Below the pieces are notes generated by a model. It worked only from the letters and a program-made list of their open reading frames with translations, had not been told where the DNA came from and did not search any database. The translations under genes and the position numbers were made by a program. This document shows positions 16,290-24,488 of a DNA stretch of 34,932 bases, in pieces (within the stretch, counting starts at the first letter, position 1; every line of letters starts with the position of its first letter). The stretch spans positions 1 to 34,932 of the forward strand of contig CALCBC010000008.1 of the NCBI GenBank assembly GCA_937898525.1. Direction: 5' to 3'. The DNA comes from an uncultured Sphingomonadales bacterium (GTDB taxonomy: Bacteria; Pseudomonadota; Alphaproteobacteria; Sphingomonadales; Sphingomonadaceae).

Positions 16290-16652
16290 GTGCCACCGTC
16301 GCAGCGAGAACGACGCCACATCCCCGGGAGAGGATCTGCAGCATCAAGCCGCATGTCGGCTCGATATGGAGATTTTCTGATGTACCGGCCGCTCGCCGAC
16401 CAAGCTCCCAGCAACGGAACCAGGCATGCCCGGCCCTGCCGGAGGCTGCGTCGAACCGAGCCCACGCACATCGCAGGAGGAATATCGGATCGCAAGGCTC
16501 GACGGCCTCGATAGGTCGAGCCCCAGTCGAGCCGGTCCACAAGCCGACAATCGGCGACCGGCGAAGCGCAGGATCCTCTGATCGAAGGCCAGCCCGTTCC
16601 GGCACGCGCCGGGGCGCGGGGAAGCTTTTGCCCAAAACGTTGGGGGTAAGAC
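16290..16652 (+). other. Long untranslated leader of the TonB receptor gene
   Basis: About 360 bases separate the presumed promoter from the receptor ATG. A short frame (ATG 16380 to stop 16514, 44 codons) has GGAG upstream but a weak coding pattern. An 8-base perfect hairpin pairs GGCTCGAC (16496-16503) with GTCGAGCC (16515-16522). A second GTCGAGCC at 16526-16533 can pair with the same arm, so two exclusive folds exist. A strong AGGAGG near 16474 has no start codon at a usable distance. Confidence 0.4.
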
Positions 16653-19097
16653 ATGACAGATTGCGCAAAATTGAAGCGGGTCCTCCTCTCTGCAACGATG
16701 CTCACCAGCGCGGCGCTGGCCACTCAGGCCGCGGCGCAGGAGACCGGTACCGAGGTCTCCGCGGCCGATGCCGGCGAAGCTGCTGACGATGCGATCATCG
16801 TCACCGGCACGCGTCGCGCCACGACGCTGCAGGACACTCCGATCAACATTTCGGCGATGGGCGCCGAGGAGCTCGCGCTCCAGCGCATCGACGACGTGCG
16901 CGACCTCGCCGACTTTACGCCTGGCGTGACCATCTCGGACACGGGCCCCGGCTCGACCGGTTCGATCGTGCTGCGCGGCCTCAGCGCGGACGACGTCGGC
17001 GACGGCGGCGCGAGCTACGACGATGCCCTCGGCGTCTACCTCGGCGAAGTGCCGCTCTACTACGACTTCAAGCTGATCGACCTCGAGCGCGTCGAAACGC
17101 TGCTCGGACCGCAGGGCACGCTCTACGGCCTGGGCACGCTCGCCGGCGCGATCCGCTACATCCCCGTCCGCCCGAACGCCGACAAGCTCGAAGCCGAAGC
17201 CCATGGCCGGCTCTACGCCAAGTCGCACAGCAGCCGGCTCGGCTACCAGATGGACACGGTCATCAACATCCCGGTCCTGACCGACCACATCGCCTTCCGC
17301 ACGGCCACAGGCTACTACTTCGATCCCGGCTTCATCGACTACCCGCTGCTGGTGCAGGTCCCGGGCGTCTCGCTGCCGCAGCCGAGCGGTCCCGACGGCG
17401 TCGACGACGCGGACTACGCGGCTAACCTCTACAAGAGGAAGGATCTCAACTTCGAGCAGACCTTCACTTCACGCAACCAGCTGCTGGTGCAGGCGAGCGA
17501 GGACCTGAAGGCGATCTTCACCTACGCCTATCAGCGCACCCAGACCGACGGCGCCCAGTCCAACAGCGCCGGCGTCCTCGGCACCGGCAAGTACGAGAAC
17601 GCGAGCCGCTTCATCGAGCCGGTCGACCGCCGCGCCCACCTGGTCAGCATGGAGATCAACGCCAACATCGCCGACATCGTCGATCTGGTCTCGACCACGG
17701 CCTACACCGACGTGCGCGTCGAATTTCAGTCGGACAACACCGACCTGCTGCTCGACCTCGACTACGACTACGAGCTGTTCCCCGCGTTCTCGAGCTGGAA
17801 CGAGGGCGTCCAGCGGCGCAAGCAGGTCAACCAGGAAGTGCGGCTGGTCTCGCGACACGGCGGGCCGTTCCGCTGGGTGCTCGGCGGATTCTACAACGAG
17901 AACAAGTTCCAGAGCGACTACGCCGAGCACATCCCGAACCACCCGTGGGTCGAGTTCGGCACGACACCCAACCCCGAGGCGCTCGAGTACGTCAGCTTCG
18001 TCACCTCGAAAGTTACCGAGAAGGCCATCTTCGGTGAAGGCACTCTCCAGGTGACTCCGGAGTGGCAGGTCACCGCCGGCGCCCGCTACTTCGACTACGA
18101 TTCCGAGATTGCCGGTGCGGCCGCACTTCCGGTCCTCGGCGATCCCCTGAGCCCCTACGATCTCGATCCGAGCGGGGGCCAGGCCGGCCAGGACGGCTGG
18201 GTGTGGAAGTTCAACACGTCCTACGAGTTCACGCCCGACGTGATGGTCTACGGCACCTACAGCAAGGGCTACCGCATCGGCGGTCCGAACCGCGTCGCGC
18301 CGTGCCCGCCCGGTATCCCGGCCGATCCGGACCAGTACAACGGGCCGCAGATCATCTGCGCGCTGCCGAACGAGATCCAGTACGGGCCCGACAGCACCAA
18401 GAACATCGAGCTCGGCCTGCGCACGCAGCTGTTCGACGACATGCTGACGTTCAACCTGGCCCTGTTCCGGGTCGACTGGGACGGCATCCAGGTCGCCTCC
18501 GCCACCCTCTACGGCGTGACCGGGATCACCGTGAACGGCAGCGGTGCGAGGTCGAAGGGCTTCGAAACCTCGTTCCAGCTGCGACCGGTGCCGGAGCTGA
18601 CGATCCAGGGCACCTATTCCTACACCGATGCCAAGCTTACCGAGGACGCACCCGGCATCATCCCGGTCAACAACCCGCCGGGAACCTACCCCAGCGCGCC
18701 GATCCAGCTCGACGCGCTTGCCGGCGACCGCCTGCCGGGCTCGGCCAAGAACTCGGGCAGCCTCGGCGCGACCTACACCACGCCGATCTGGGACGGCGAC
18801 CTCATCGCGAACTGGACCCTGACCTATCGCGGGAACGTCGTCTCGAGGCTCGGCTGGGAGCGCGCCTTCGGCGACAAGATCCCGAGCTACGTGCTCAATC
18901 GCGCGTCGCTGACCTACGAGACCGACACTTACGCGGTGAGCCTGTTCGCGAACAACATCTTCGACGAGTACGCCGTGGTCTCGGTCGCCAACGACCGGTC
19001 GCGCACGGGTCTCAACGACGGTGTCGTGCTGCGATACTACCGGCAGGCGGTAGTCAATCCGCGAACCGTCGGCATCGAAGCGCGCATCAAGTACTGA
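16653..19097 (+). CDS. TonB-dependent outer-membrane receptor
   Basis: The 814-residue product has a signal peptide ending in AAAQ, a TonB box-like DDAIIVTGTRR near residue 45, and a plug domain (DLADFTPGV, IVLRGLS, VETLLGPQGTLYG). A beta-barrel follows and ends in IEARIKY. This is the ordinary sphingomonad type of energised receptor and would bring a large or scarce substrate across the outer membrane. The ATG at 16653 follows GGGGGTAAG. Operator D ties it to the carboxylase regulon, so a guanidine-bearing or otherwise nitrogen-rich ligand is a reasonable guess, not a reading. A strong terminator follows. Confidence 0.93.
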   Translation: MTDCAKLKRVLLSATMLTSAALATQAAAQETGTEVSAADAGEAADDAIIVTGTRRATTLQDTPINISAMGAEELALQRIDDVRDLADFTPGVTISDTGPGSTGSIVLRGLSADDVGDGGASYDDALGVYLGEVPLYYDFKLIDLERVETLLGPQGTLYGLGTLAGAIRYIPVRPNADKLEAEAHGRLYAKSHSSRLGYQMDTVINIPVLTDHIAFRTATGYYFDPGFIDYPLLVQVPGVSLPQPSGPDGVDDADYAANLYKRKDLNFEQTFTSRNQLLVQASEDLKAIFTYAYQRTQTDGAQSNSAGVLGTGKYENASRFIEPVDRRAHLVSMEINANIADIVDLVSTTAYTDVRVEFQSDNTDLLLDLDYDYELFPAFSSWNEGVQRRKQVNQEVRLVSRHGGPFRWVLGGFYNENKFQSDYAEHIPNHPWVEFGTTPNPEALEYVSFVTSKVTEKAIFGEGTLQVTPEWQVTAGARYFDYDSEIAGAAALPVLGDPLSPYDLDPSGGQAGQDGWVWKFNTSYEFTPDVMVYGTYSKGYRIGGPNRVAPCPPGIPADPDQYNGPQIICALPNEIQYGPDSTKNIELGLRTQLFDDMLTFNLALFRVDWDGIQVASATLYGVTGITVNGSGARSKGFETSFQLRPVPELTIQGTYSYTDAKLTEDAPGIIPVNNPPGTYPSAPIQLDALAGDRLPGSAKNSGSLGATYTTPIWDGDLIANWTLTYRGNVVSRLGWERAFGDKIPSYVLNRASLTYETDTYAVSLFANNIFDEYAVVSVANDRSRTGLNDGVVLRYYRQAVVNPRTVGIEARIKY

Positions 19098-19114
19098 CCG
19101 GCCATGGGCCGACT

Positions 19115-19149
19115 GGGCGCTCGCGGCCACGCGGGCGCCCCGTTTTTTT
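19115..19149 (+). terminator. Rho-independent terminator after the TonB receptor
   Basis: An 11-base stem (19115-19125 with 19130-19140, one G-U pair) and a 4-base loop are followed by CG and seven T residues (19143-19149). It begins 17 bases after the receptor stop and abuts the end of the convergent sulfotransferase gene. Confidence 0.9.
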
Positions 19150-19150
19150 C

Positions 19151-20710
19151 CTACGCGGTCGTGATCCCGTGCGCTTCGAACCACGCGCGCGCCGGCTCGA
19201 GCGCTTCACTGTGCGCGCGCCACTTCCCGATCGAATCCGCGTTGAGCGGCCGCCGCACCTGGGCCGCGCTCGGGGTCGCCACGGGCGCGCTGTTCTGGTG
19301 GAAGGTCATGCAGGCCTCGTCCCACTCGAGTCCGCAGTGCGTGAGCAGGCGCCGCGTCTGGCCCTCCTGGTCGGCGACCAGCGCTTCGTACGACAGCTCG
19401 AGCACCCGCCCTGGAAACAGCTGCGCCCAAAGCCGCATCAGCCGGTCGAACCGGGCGTAATAGCGCGCGGTGTCCATCAGGTCGTACGAATAGGCGTAGT
19501 AGGCGGACTGGCTGGCGAACAGGTTCTTGTAGTTGCTCCACACGGTATCCAGCGGATTGCGGCGCAGGCAGACGATCGCGGCCCGGGGCAGGGCCCGCGC
19601 GATGTGGCCGATGTAGAGGAAATTCGCGGGCAGCTTGTCGACGAACCGCGGCTTACCCGCCGGCCGGTGATGTGCGGCGCGCGCGAGATAGGCGTCACCG
19701 ATCTCCCGCGGGTCGGCCGCCCCGCTCGCGGCGACGGTCGCCGGGTCGATCACGGTGCGCGAAGGCGTGCCGGCCAGTTGCTTGATCGCCAGCGGCATGG
19801 CCTGCAGCTCGCCCGCCGAGCCGACCTCGCGGTGCGACGAGAGAATGCGGTCGACCAGCGTCGTGCCGGTGCGCGGCATGCCGACCACGAATATCGGCGC
19901 CGCCTCGGGGTTTCCCTCGCCGCCGGCAAGGCCGCCTCCGGAGAACAGCGTCTCGATCGCGTCGAAGATCGCCGCGTCCTGCGCGAAGTCGTAGCGGATC
20001 GTGCGCTTGTGCTCGGCGTTCGCCGTCGCGAGGTGTTCGAACGCCTCCGCGTCCCCGAGATCCTCGAGCTCCTTCGCCAGCGCATAGCGGATGCGCAGCG
20101 CGTCCTCCGGCCGGTCCGCGGCCGCCAGCGCCACCCTCAGCCGCGGGACATGGTTGGCGTCGGCCGTCTGCCGCGAGAGGATCGCGAGCGCGTAGTGCGC
20201 GCGGGCGTTGCCGGGCTGCTTCGCCAGGATCGCCTCGTAGTGCTCGCGCGCTTCGCTCACCCGGCCGACGAACCCGCAGGCGGCCGCGAGATTGTAGCGG
20301 AACTCGAGGTTGTCAGGCTCGGTTGCAACGGCAGCCGCAAACGGTGCGATCGCGTCCTCGTGCCGCCCGAGCCGGACCAGGACGCAGCCGATCGTGTCGA
20401 GCGTCAGCGGGTCGGCGGGATGCAGCGACAGCGCACGACGCGCGGCCTCCGCCGCCTCTCCGTCACGGTGCAGCAGGATCAGCATCCGCGCCAGTTGCGC
20501 GACGTGCTCCGCTTGGGGTCCGCGCTCCACCGCGGCCTCGATCATCGGAATGGCCCTGGAGACCTGGCCTGTCTCGGCCGCGACCATGCCGAGCAGGAAG
20601 AAGCCGGCGGGGTTCGCGGGCTCGGCGCGGACGAGATCCTGGGCGGCAATTGCGGCGGTCTGCAGGTCGCCTCGCGCGAGCGCCGACCTGGCCCTGGCTT
20701 CGAGCGTCAC
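19151..20710 (-). CDS. TPR-repeat sulfotransferase family protein
   Basis: The 519-residue protein has about six tetratricopeptide repeats at residues 1-210 (helix pairs such as GDLQTAAIAAQDLVRAEPANPAGFFLLG). A sulfotransferase domain follows from about residue 265. Its PAPS-binding loop is FVVGMPRTGTTLVDRIL, and a downstream RRNPLDTVWSNYKN matches the 3'-phosphate-binding region. It would transfer sulfate from PAPS to an unknown acceptor, with the repeats presenting the acceptor. The GTG at 20710 is the first start codon in the frame; no strong ribosome-binding site is seen. It converges on the TonB receptor gene. Confidence 0.88.
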   Translation of the reverse strand: MTLEARARSALARGDLQTAAIAAQDLVRAEPANPAGFFLLGMVAAETGQVSRAIPMIEAAVERGPQAEHVAQLARMLILLHRDGEAAEAARRALSLHPADPLTLDTIGCVLVRLGRHEDAIAPFAAAVATEPDNLEFRYNLAAACGFVGRVSEAREHYEAILAKQPGNARAHYALAILSRQTADANHVPRLRVALAAADRPEDALRIRYALAKELEDLGDAEAFEHLATANAEHKRTIRYDFAQDAAIFDAIETLFSGGGLAGGEGNPEAAPIFVVGMPRTGTTLVDRILSSHREVGSAGELQAMPLAIKQLAGTPSRTVIDPATVAASGAADPREIGDAYLARAAHHRPAGKPRFVDKLPANFLYIGHIARALPRAAIVCLRRNPLDTVWSNYKNLFASQSAYYAYSYDLMDTARYYARFDRLMRLWAQLFPGRVLELSYEALVADQEGQTRRLLTHCGLEWDEACMTFHQNSAPVATPSAAQVRRPLNADSIGKWRAHSEALEPARAWFEAHGITTA

Positions 20711-20848
20711 CGCATCACAGGGGAAATGGGGGACGAGGCGATCACTCCCCCAGCATATGGCGCGTTACCGGCCCGCGCAAACGCAATGTCGGGCTCGGCC
20801 GCCCGCTTCCCGGCCCACGCGAAGCCGGGAAGCGGAGCAACCGTCGGG

Positions 20849-21181
20849 TCAGCGCAGCGAGGCGAGCTGGACGCCCGCGGCCGCCTCGGACCTGGCCATC
20901 CGCGCCTCGATCTGGGCGCGGATGTCGGCCAGCACCGCCGTCCGGCATTCGCTGGCTTTCGCGTCAGCCGCGAGGTGGACGGTCGCAAGACGGTCACCGC
21001 AGACCTCGCGCGCGGCCTGGTCCATGCGGATCGCCAGGCGCTGCTGCCCCTCGGCAGTCGACAGGTCGAGCCCGCTCAGCCGCAGAACCGTCTGGTTCTT
21101 GGCGAACGGATTCTCGCCGGCGGTGGCGGGTACAGCGGTAATCAGGGTGCACGCACCCAGGACCAGAAGGCCTCTCTTCAT
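20849..21181 (-). CDS. UrcA family small exported protein
   Basis: The 110-residue product has a Sec signal (MKRGLLVLGACTLITAVPATAGE). The mature part carries the UrcA pattern: LDLSTAEGQQRLAIRMDQAAREVCG, and a second Cys in ECR about 20 residues later, probably forming a disulfide in the periplasm. The function of the family is unknown, and it is common in sphingomonads and caulobacters. Three ATG codons are adjacent (21187, 21184, 21181); I chose the last because GGAG is then at a normal distance. Confidence 0.85.
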   Translation of the reverse strand: MKRGLLVLGACTLITAVPATAGENPFAKNQTVLRLSGLDLSTAEGQQRLAIRMDQAAREVCGDRLATVHLAADAKASECRTAVLADIRAQIEARMARSEAAAGVQLASLR

Positions 21182-21302
21182 CATCATCTCCTGCGAACGT
21201 GATCTTCGCCCGCTCTGCGACGGACTTGGCGGTCACTTAGGTTCCGGCACAGGACCTGACAAGCCTCGTACAGCCTAATTTACTCCAGAATTCAGGGAAT
21301 TA

Positions 21303-21324
21303 TATACTTGGGTTAGCAAGTATA
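21303..21324. repeat. Perfect inverted repeat upstream of the UrcA gene
   Basis: TATACTTG (21303-21310) and CAAGTATA (21317-21324) form a perfect 8-base inverted repeat around a 6-base centre in an AT-rich stretch. It may be an operator for the UrcA gene about 120 bases away or an edge of the transposase remnant. It does not fit the TATTA-N16-TAATA pattern. Confidence 0.5.
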
Positions 21325-21399
21325 GACTTCATTGAGCAGGCGTAACGCCGGGATAGCATGGCCAACAGCGCGGCGCCCGGAAGAGTCGAGGTCGCGCGG

Positions 21400-21954
21400 C
21401 TACGATCCCGACGGCGCCCCCGGCCAGCGATAAAGCAGCTCCGCGGCGTGTTCGTCGAGCGGAAATCGCCGCCCCGCCGATCCACTACCGATAGCCCCCG
21501 CCCTGCTGCCGAATGGACCTTGCCTCGCCGCATCGGCCATCGCCTCGCGGATTCGGTGGCGCAGGAACCACGCGGTCTTGTAGGTCACGCCGAGCGTACG
21601 CTCCATCTCCCTGGCGCTCAGGCCCTTCCCGGAAGCGGCCAGGAGATGGGCGGCGAGCAGCCACTTGCGCAGCGGAACGTGCGAGCGCTCCATCACCGTC
21701 CGCGTGCGGCAGGTGAACTTGCGACGGCAGGCATTGCAGAGGAACATCCCGGCCTGGGTCTTGCCGCCCATGCGGCGAACGCGATCCGAGGCGCAGTGCG
21801 GGCAAGTCACGCCCTCGGGCCAGCGGGTCGCCTCGACGAAGGCGACGGCCCTCGCCTCGTCGTGGAAGATCGGGTCGGCGAGGTCGATGTTCAGGGCGAG
21901 TCCCCGGTGCTGGCCCGACTGTTGCGATGCCTGGATAGCTGCAAGGTGGCCCAC
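21400..21954 (-). CDS. Truncated IS1595-type transposase ORF (zinc ribbon and helix-turn-helix only)
   Basis: The 184-residue frame matches the front of IS1595/ISXO2-like transposases: DLADPIFHDEARAVAFVEA, a zinc ribbon with CPHC and CNAC, then ERSHVPLRKWLLAAHLL and GVTYKTAWFLRHRIREAM. It ends soon after, where a DDE catalytic domain should begin, and the last 40 residues are unrelated. Transposition by this protein alone is not possible. The GTG at 21954 is preceded by GAGGGG and lies 17 bases after the previous gene's stop, so it could be expressed as a DNA-binding remnant. It may equally be a pseudogene. Confidence 0.65.
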   Translation of the reverse strand: MGHLAAIQASQQSGQHRGLALNIDLADPIFHDEARAVAFVEATRWPEGVTCPHCASDRVRRMGGKTQAGMFLCNACRRKFTCRTRTVMERSHVPLRKWLLAAHLLAASGKGLSAREMERTLGVTYKTAWFLRHRIREAMADAARQGPFGSRAGAIGSGSAGRRFPLDEHAAELLYRWPGAPSGS

Positions 21955-21970
21955 CCCCTCGAGCGAGGCG

Positions 21971-22378
21971 CTACCCGGCGGTGACCACCAGCGAAGCGAG
22001 ATCAAGCTCCGTCGCCAGCAGTCCGATCGGCAGGTCGACGGTAGCCGCCGTCTCCTGCTCGCCGTTGCTCCGTTGCAGCGCGACCTCGATCGTCCGGGCG
22101 TTGGGCTCGGACCAATCGCGCACCGTCTCGACTGGCAGGTCGACCTTCCACCGGCGATGCCCCTCGGTCTCGACCGCACGACCGTTGATCCGCACCGCCG
22201 AAGCCGGGTCGACCCGATGCCCGACAATGCGCAGACAGCTCTGCTCGCCGCAGCGAACCAGCCTGGCGCTCGGCTCGGGCGCAGCGGCCGCCGGAGTCGC
22301 GAGACTGGCGAGGAGGATCGCCGGCGCCGCGATCAGCGCCCGGCGAGGGAGACGTCGTGCCGATGCGGTTCGGTCCAT
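21971..22378 (-). CDS. Exported hypothetical protein
   Basis: The 135-residue product has an N-terminal RRLPRRALIAAPAILLASLATPAAAA export signal and a mature domain of about 95 residues. The mature part has two closely spaced Cys (RCGEQSCLRI) and a beta-rich pattern (RINGRAVETEGHRRWKVDLP). It is likely periplasmic. The ATG at 22378 follows GGAG; an upstream in-frame start exists but has no ribosome-binding site. It is divergent from the LysR gene, whose regulator could therefore affect it. I do not recognise the family. Confidence 0.72.
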   Translation of the reverse strand: MDRTASARRLPRRALIAAPAILLASLATPAAAAPEPSARLVRCGEQSCLRIVGHRVDPASAVRINGRAVETEGHRRWKVDLPVETVRDWSEPNARTIEVALQRSNGEQETAATVDLPIGLLATELDLASLVVTAG

Positions 22379-22394
22379 AAAGATGCTCCAGCAT

Positions 22395-22450
22395 CGTGCC
22401 GCCCGTCGGCACGAAGCCTTTCGACATCTCCCCGCCTCATGCGTCGCATG
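22395..22450. repeat. Two short palindromes in the divergent promoter region
   Basis: CGTGCCG / CGGCACG (22395-22401 with 22407-22413) and CATGCG-T-CGCATG (22438-22450) are perfect inverted repeats between the exported hypothetical gene and the LysR gene. Either could be an operator; the first would also form a hairpin in the leader of the minus-strand gene. Confidence 0.35.
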
Positions 22451-22491
22451 CACCCAGCCATAACGGTAGGCACAAAGGCTCTAGCCAAGTC

Positions 22492-22506
22492 ATCAATCTG
22501 ATCTAT
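22492..22506 (+). promoter_or_regulatory. LysR-type box 1 (ATCA-N7-CTAT, T-N11-A)
   Basis: ATCA at 22492-22495 and CTAT at 22503-22506 give the T-N11-A signature of LysR regulators. The right part GATCTATG is identical to the box after the LysR gene. It overlaps the first possible ATG (22505), which argues for a later start codon. Confidence 0.5.
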
Positions 22507-22540
22507 GACTCGCGCACCCGCTGTGGCCACACGAGTCCGC

Positions 22541-23494
22541 ATGACCGAAGATCCCACCAATCCCCCGCCTCCGATGACCGACCGGAAGTTCGCCAGCCGG
22601 GTCGACTGGAACCTCATGCGCACCTTCGTCGACATCGTCCGGGCGGGAGGGATCGGTGCCGCGGCGCGCCAGCTCAACCGCCAGCAGCCCAGCATCAGCG
22701 CCGCGCTCAAGCGGTTCGAGGACCATGTCGGCACCACCCTGCTGCGCCGCACCTCGACAGGTGTCGAGCTGACCCCGGCGGGCAAGGCCGTGCTCGAGCT
22801 GTGCGAGGACATGCTGGAATCGGCGCGGATGGTCCCGCACCAGGTCGCCCAGGCGACCAAGCGGGTCGACGGCATCGTCCGCATCCAGATCGTCTCGGGC
22901 CTCGTCTCCTCCGAGTTCGACGAGGCGATCGCCAGCTTCCACCGGCGCCACCCGGCGATCCACATCGAGATCCGCGTGTCTCCCTGGCGCCAGGTGCTCG
23001 ACGCGATCGAGCGCGGCGAGGTCGAGATCGGCGTCGGCTACGACAGCAGCGTGCGCGGGAGCCTCGTCTACGAGCCGCTGCTCGTCGAGCGGCAGCAGCT
23101 CTACTGCTCGCGCAGCCACCCGTTCTTCGGGCGCCGCATGAGCCGCCTGCACGAGCTCAAGGACGAAGGGTTCGTGCTGACCGGCGAGGACGAAATCGAG
23201 CTGATCACGCATCTCCGGCGGCGATACCGGCTCGGTACCAGGGTCAGCGGCCTCGCCGAGGACATCAACGAGGCGCGCCGGCTCATCGTCCACGGCGTCG
23301 GGATCGGGTTCCTGCCGATCCTCGCGGCCGAGAACGAAGTGGCCAGGGGCAGGCTCTGGCCGCTGCTCCATGCCGACTTCGAGCCGGCCTATGACATCTT
23401 CCTCCTCGCCCGGGCGGAACCGTCGCGGGACACCGCCACGCAACTGTTCTGGGACGAAGTGATCCGGCGCATTCGCGCCCAGCAAAGGGCATAG
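22541..23494 (+). CDS. LysR-family transcriptional regulator
   Basis: The 317-residue product has an N-terminal winged helix (DWNLMRTFVDIVRAGGIGAAARQLNRQQPSISAALKRFE, reading past the start) with the typical ending LLRRTSTGVELTPAGKAVLE. An effector-binding domain fills the rest. It would bind a small molecule and control neighbouring promoters. Possible starts are at 22505, 22541 and 22574, none with a good ribosome-binding site; I chose 22541 because the T-N11-A box covers 22505. The next gene on the same strand is a sterol desaturase, with a matching box between them. Confidence 0.85.
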   Translation: MTEDPTNPPPPMTDRKFASRVDWNLMRTFVDIVRAGGIGAAARQLNRQQPSISAALKRFEDHVGTTLLRRTSTGVELTPAGKAVLELCEDMLESARMVPHQVAQATKRVDGIVRIQIVSGLVSSEFDEAIASFHRRHPAIHIEIRVSPWRQVLDAIERGEVEIGVGYDSSVRGSLVYEPLLVERQQLYCSRSHPFFGRRMSRLHELKDEGFVLTGEDEIELITHLRRRYRLGTRVSGLAEDINEARRLIVHGVGIGFLPILAAENEVARGRLWPLLHADFEPAYDIFLLARAEPSRDTATQLFWDEVIRRIRAQQRA

Positions 23495-23508
23495 GGCCGA
23501 TCTATGCC
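23488..23508 (+). promoter_or_regulatory. LysR-type box 2 (GGCATAG-N7-CTATGCC)
   Basis: A perfect 7-base inverted repeat with a 7-base centre contains ATAG-N7-CTAT, an exact T-N11-A LysR motif. It overlaps the regulator stop codon and lies 74 bases before the desaturase start. It shares GATCTATG with box 1. There is no T-run after it, so an operator is more likely than a terminator. Confidence 0.6.
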
Positions 23509-23582
23509 TTTCATCGCGACTTTGCCTCTGCCGTTATGACTCGGCCCGTCGCAGTGTTCGTGCACTGGACGGAGCCGTTGCA

Positions 23583-24488
23583 ATGCAAGCCACTCTGAAG
23601 GACCGGATCTTCAATCACGTACCCGCGCTGATGGTCATCCTGGTCTGGTGCTTCTGGGGCCTCGGCCCCAAGACCGTGACCGAAAATCCCGTGACGCTGA
23701 TGGTGACCTCGCCGCTGATCGTGGTCGTCGTGCTGCTGCTCGAGATGGTCCACGAACGGCATCCCGGCTGGCGCATGAACCGGCAGGAGTTCTTCACCGA
23801 CCTGTTCTACGTCGCGCTCAACTCGACGGTCATCGCCTGGCTGAGCAAGGTGCTCGCGGAAGACCCGCTGCTCGCCGCCAAGGAGGCGCTCGGCATCTCC
23901 ACCCAGTGGGCCGGGCAGCTGCCATGGCTCGCCCAGGTCGCGCTGGTCATCTTCGTGATCGAGTTCGGCCAGTACTGGATGCATCGCCTGATGCACAATT
24001 CGACCCCGTTCTGGCTGACCCACGCGCCGCATCACCACATCACCCAGCTCAACGCGGCGAAAGGCGCGGTCGGCAATCCGATCGAGCTGTTCCTGATCAG
24101 CCTCAGCGTCGTAGCGCTGTTCGACGTCGAGACGACCGCCCTGTTCGCCGGGTTCAATACGCTCGGCGTCATCTCGGTGTTCGCCCACGCCAACGTGAAG
24201 GCCGACCCGCCGCTGTACTACTCGTTCGTGTTCACGACGATCCGGCACCACAGCCTGCACCATTCGACCGACTACGAATCGACCCGCTGCAATTACGGCA
24301 ACTCGCTGATCCTGCTGGACCGCATCTTCGGCACCTATCGCGAGGGCGAAGCCGCGATCGTCGGCCAGGACGACCGCCGGCGGCTGTCGATCTGGGAGCA
24401 GACGATCTTCCCGTTCAGGCCGCTGATCGATGCCTGGAAGGCGCGGCGAGCGAGGATGGGGACGGAGGACGCGGCCGTGTCGGGCTGA
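23583..24488 (+). CDS. Sterol desaturase / fatty-acid hydroxylase family membrane protein (second paralogue)
   Basis: The 301-residue di-iron membrane enzyme has the clusters HRLMH, HAPHH and HHSLHHS and several membrane helices, including one at residues about 14-28 and one at 38-52. It is clearly related to the gene at 1746-2741, but its N-terminus is shorter. The ATG at 23583 follows GGAG. It is probably controlled by the upstream LysR regulator. Having two paralogues under two different regulators suggests different substrates or conditions. Confidence 0.87.
   Translation: MQATLKDRIFNHVPALMVILVWCFWGLGPKTVTENPVTLMVTSPLIVVVVLLLEMVHERHPGWRMNRQEFFTDLFYVALNSTVIAWLSKVLAEDPLLAAKEALGISTQWAGQLPWLAQVALVIFVIEFGQYWMHRLMHNSTPFWLTHAPHHHITQLNAAKGAVGNPIELFLISLSVVALFDVETTALFAGFNTLGVISVFAHANVKADPPLYYSFVFTTIRHHSLHHSTDYESTRCNYGNSLILLDRIFGTYREGEAAIVGQDDRRRLSIWEQTIFPFRPLIDAWKARRARMGTEDAAVSG

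Noticed and set aside
16380..16514. A small gene in the TonB receptor leader
   Set aside because: GGAG precedes the ATG, but codon use is unlike the neighbours and the product is Arg-rich with no recognisable features.
17469..21202. Long frames antisense or out of frame to the TonB receptor and sulfotransferase genes (571 and 1046 codons)
   Set aside because: They have shadow composition, whereas the receptor and sulfotransferase frames carry clear family motifs and the strong terminator between them.
21290..21330. A fifth NikR-like operator before the UrcA gene
   Set aside because: The AT-rich palindrome there has a different core and spacing and does not contain TATTA-N16-TAATA.
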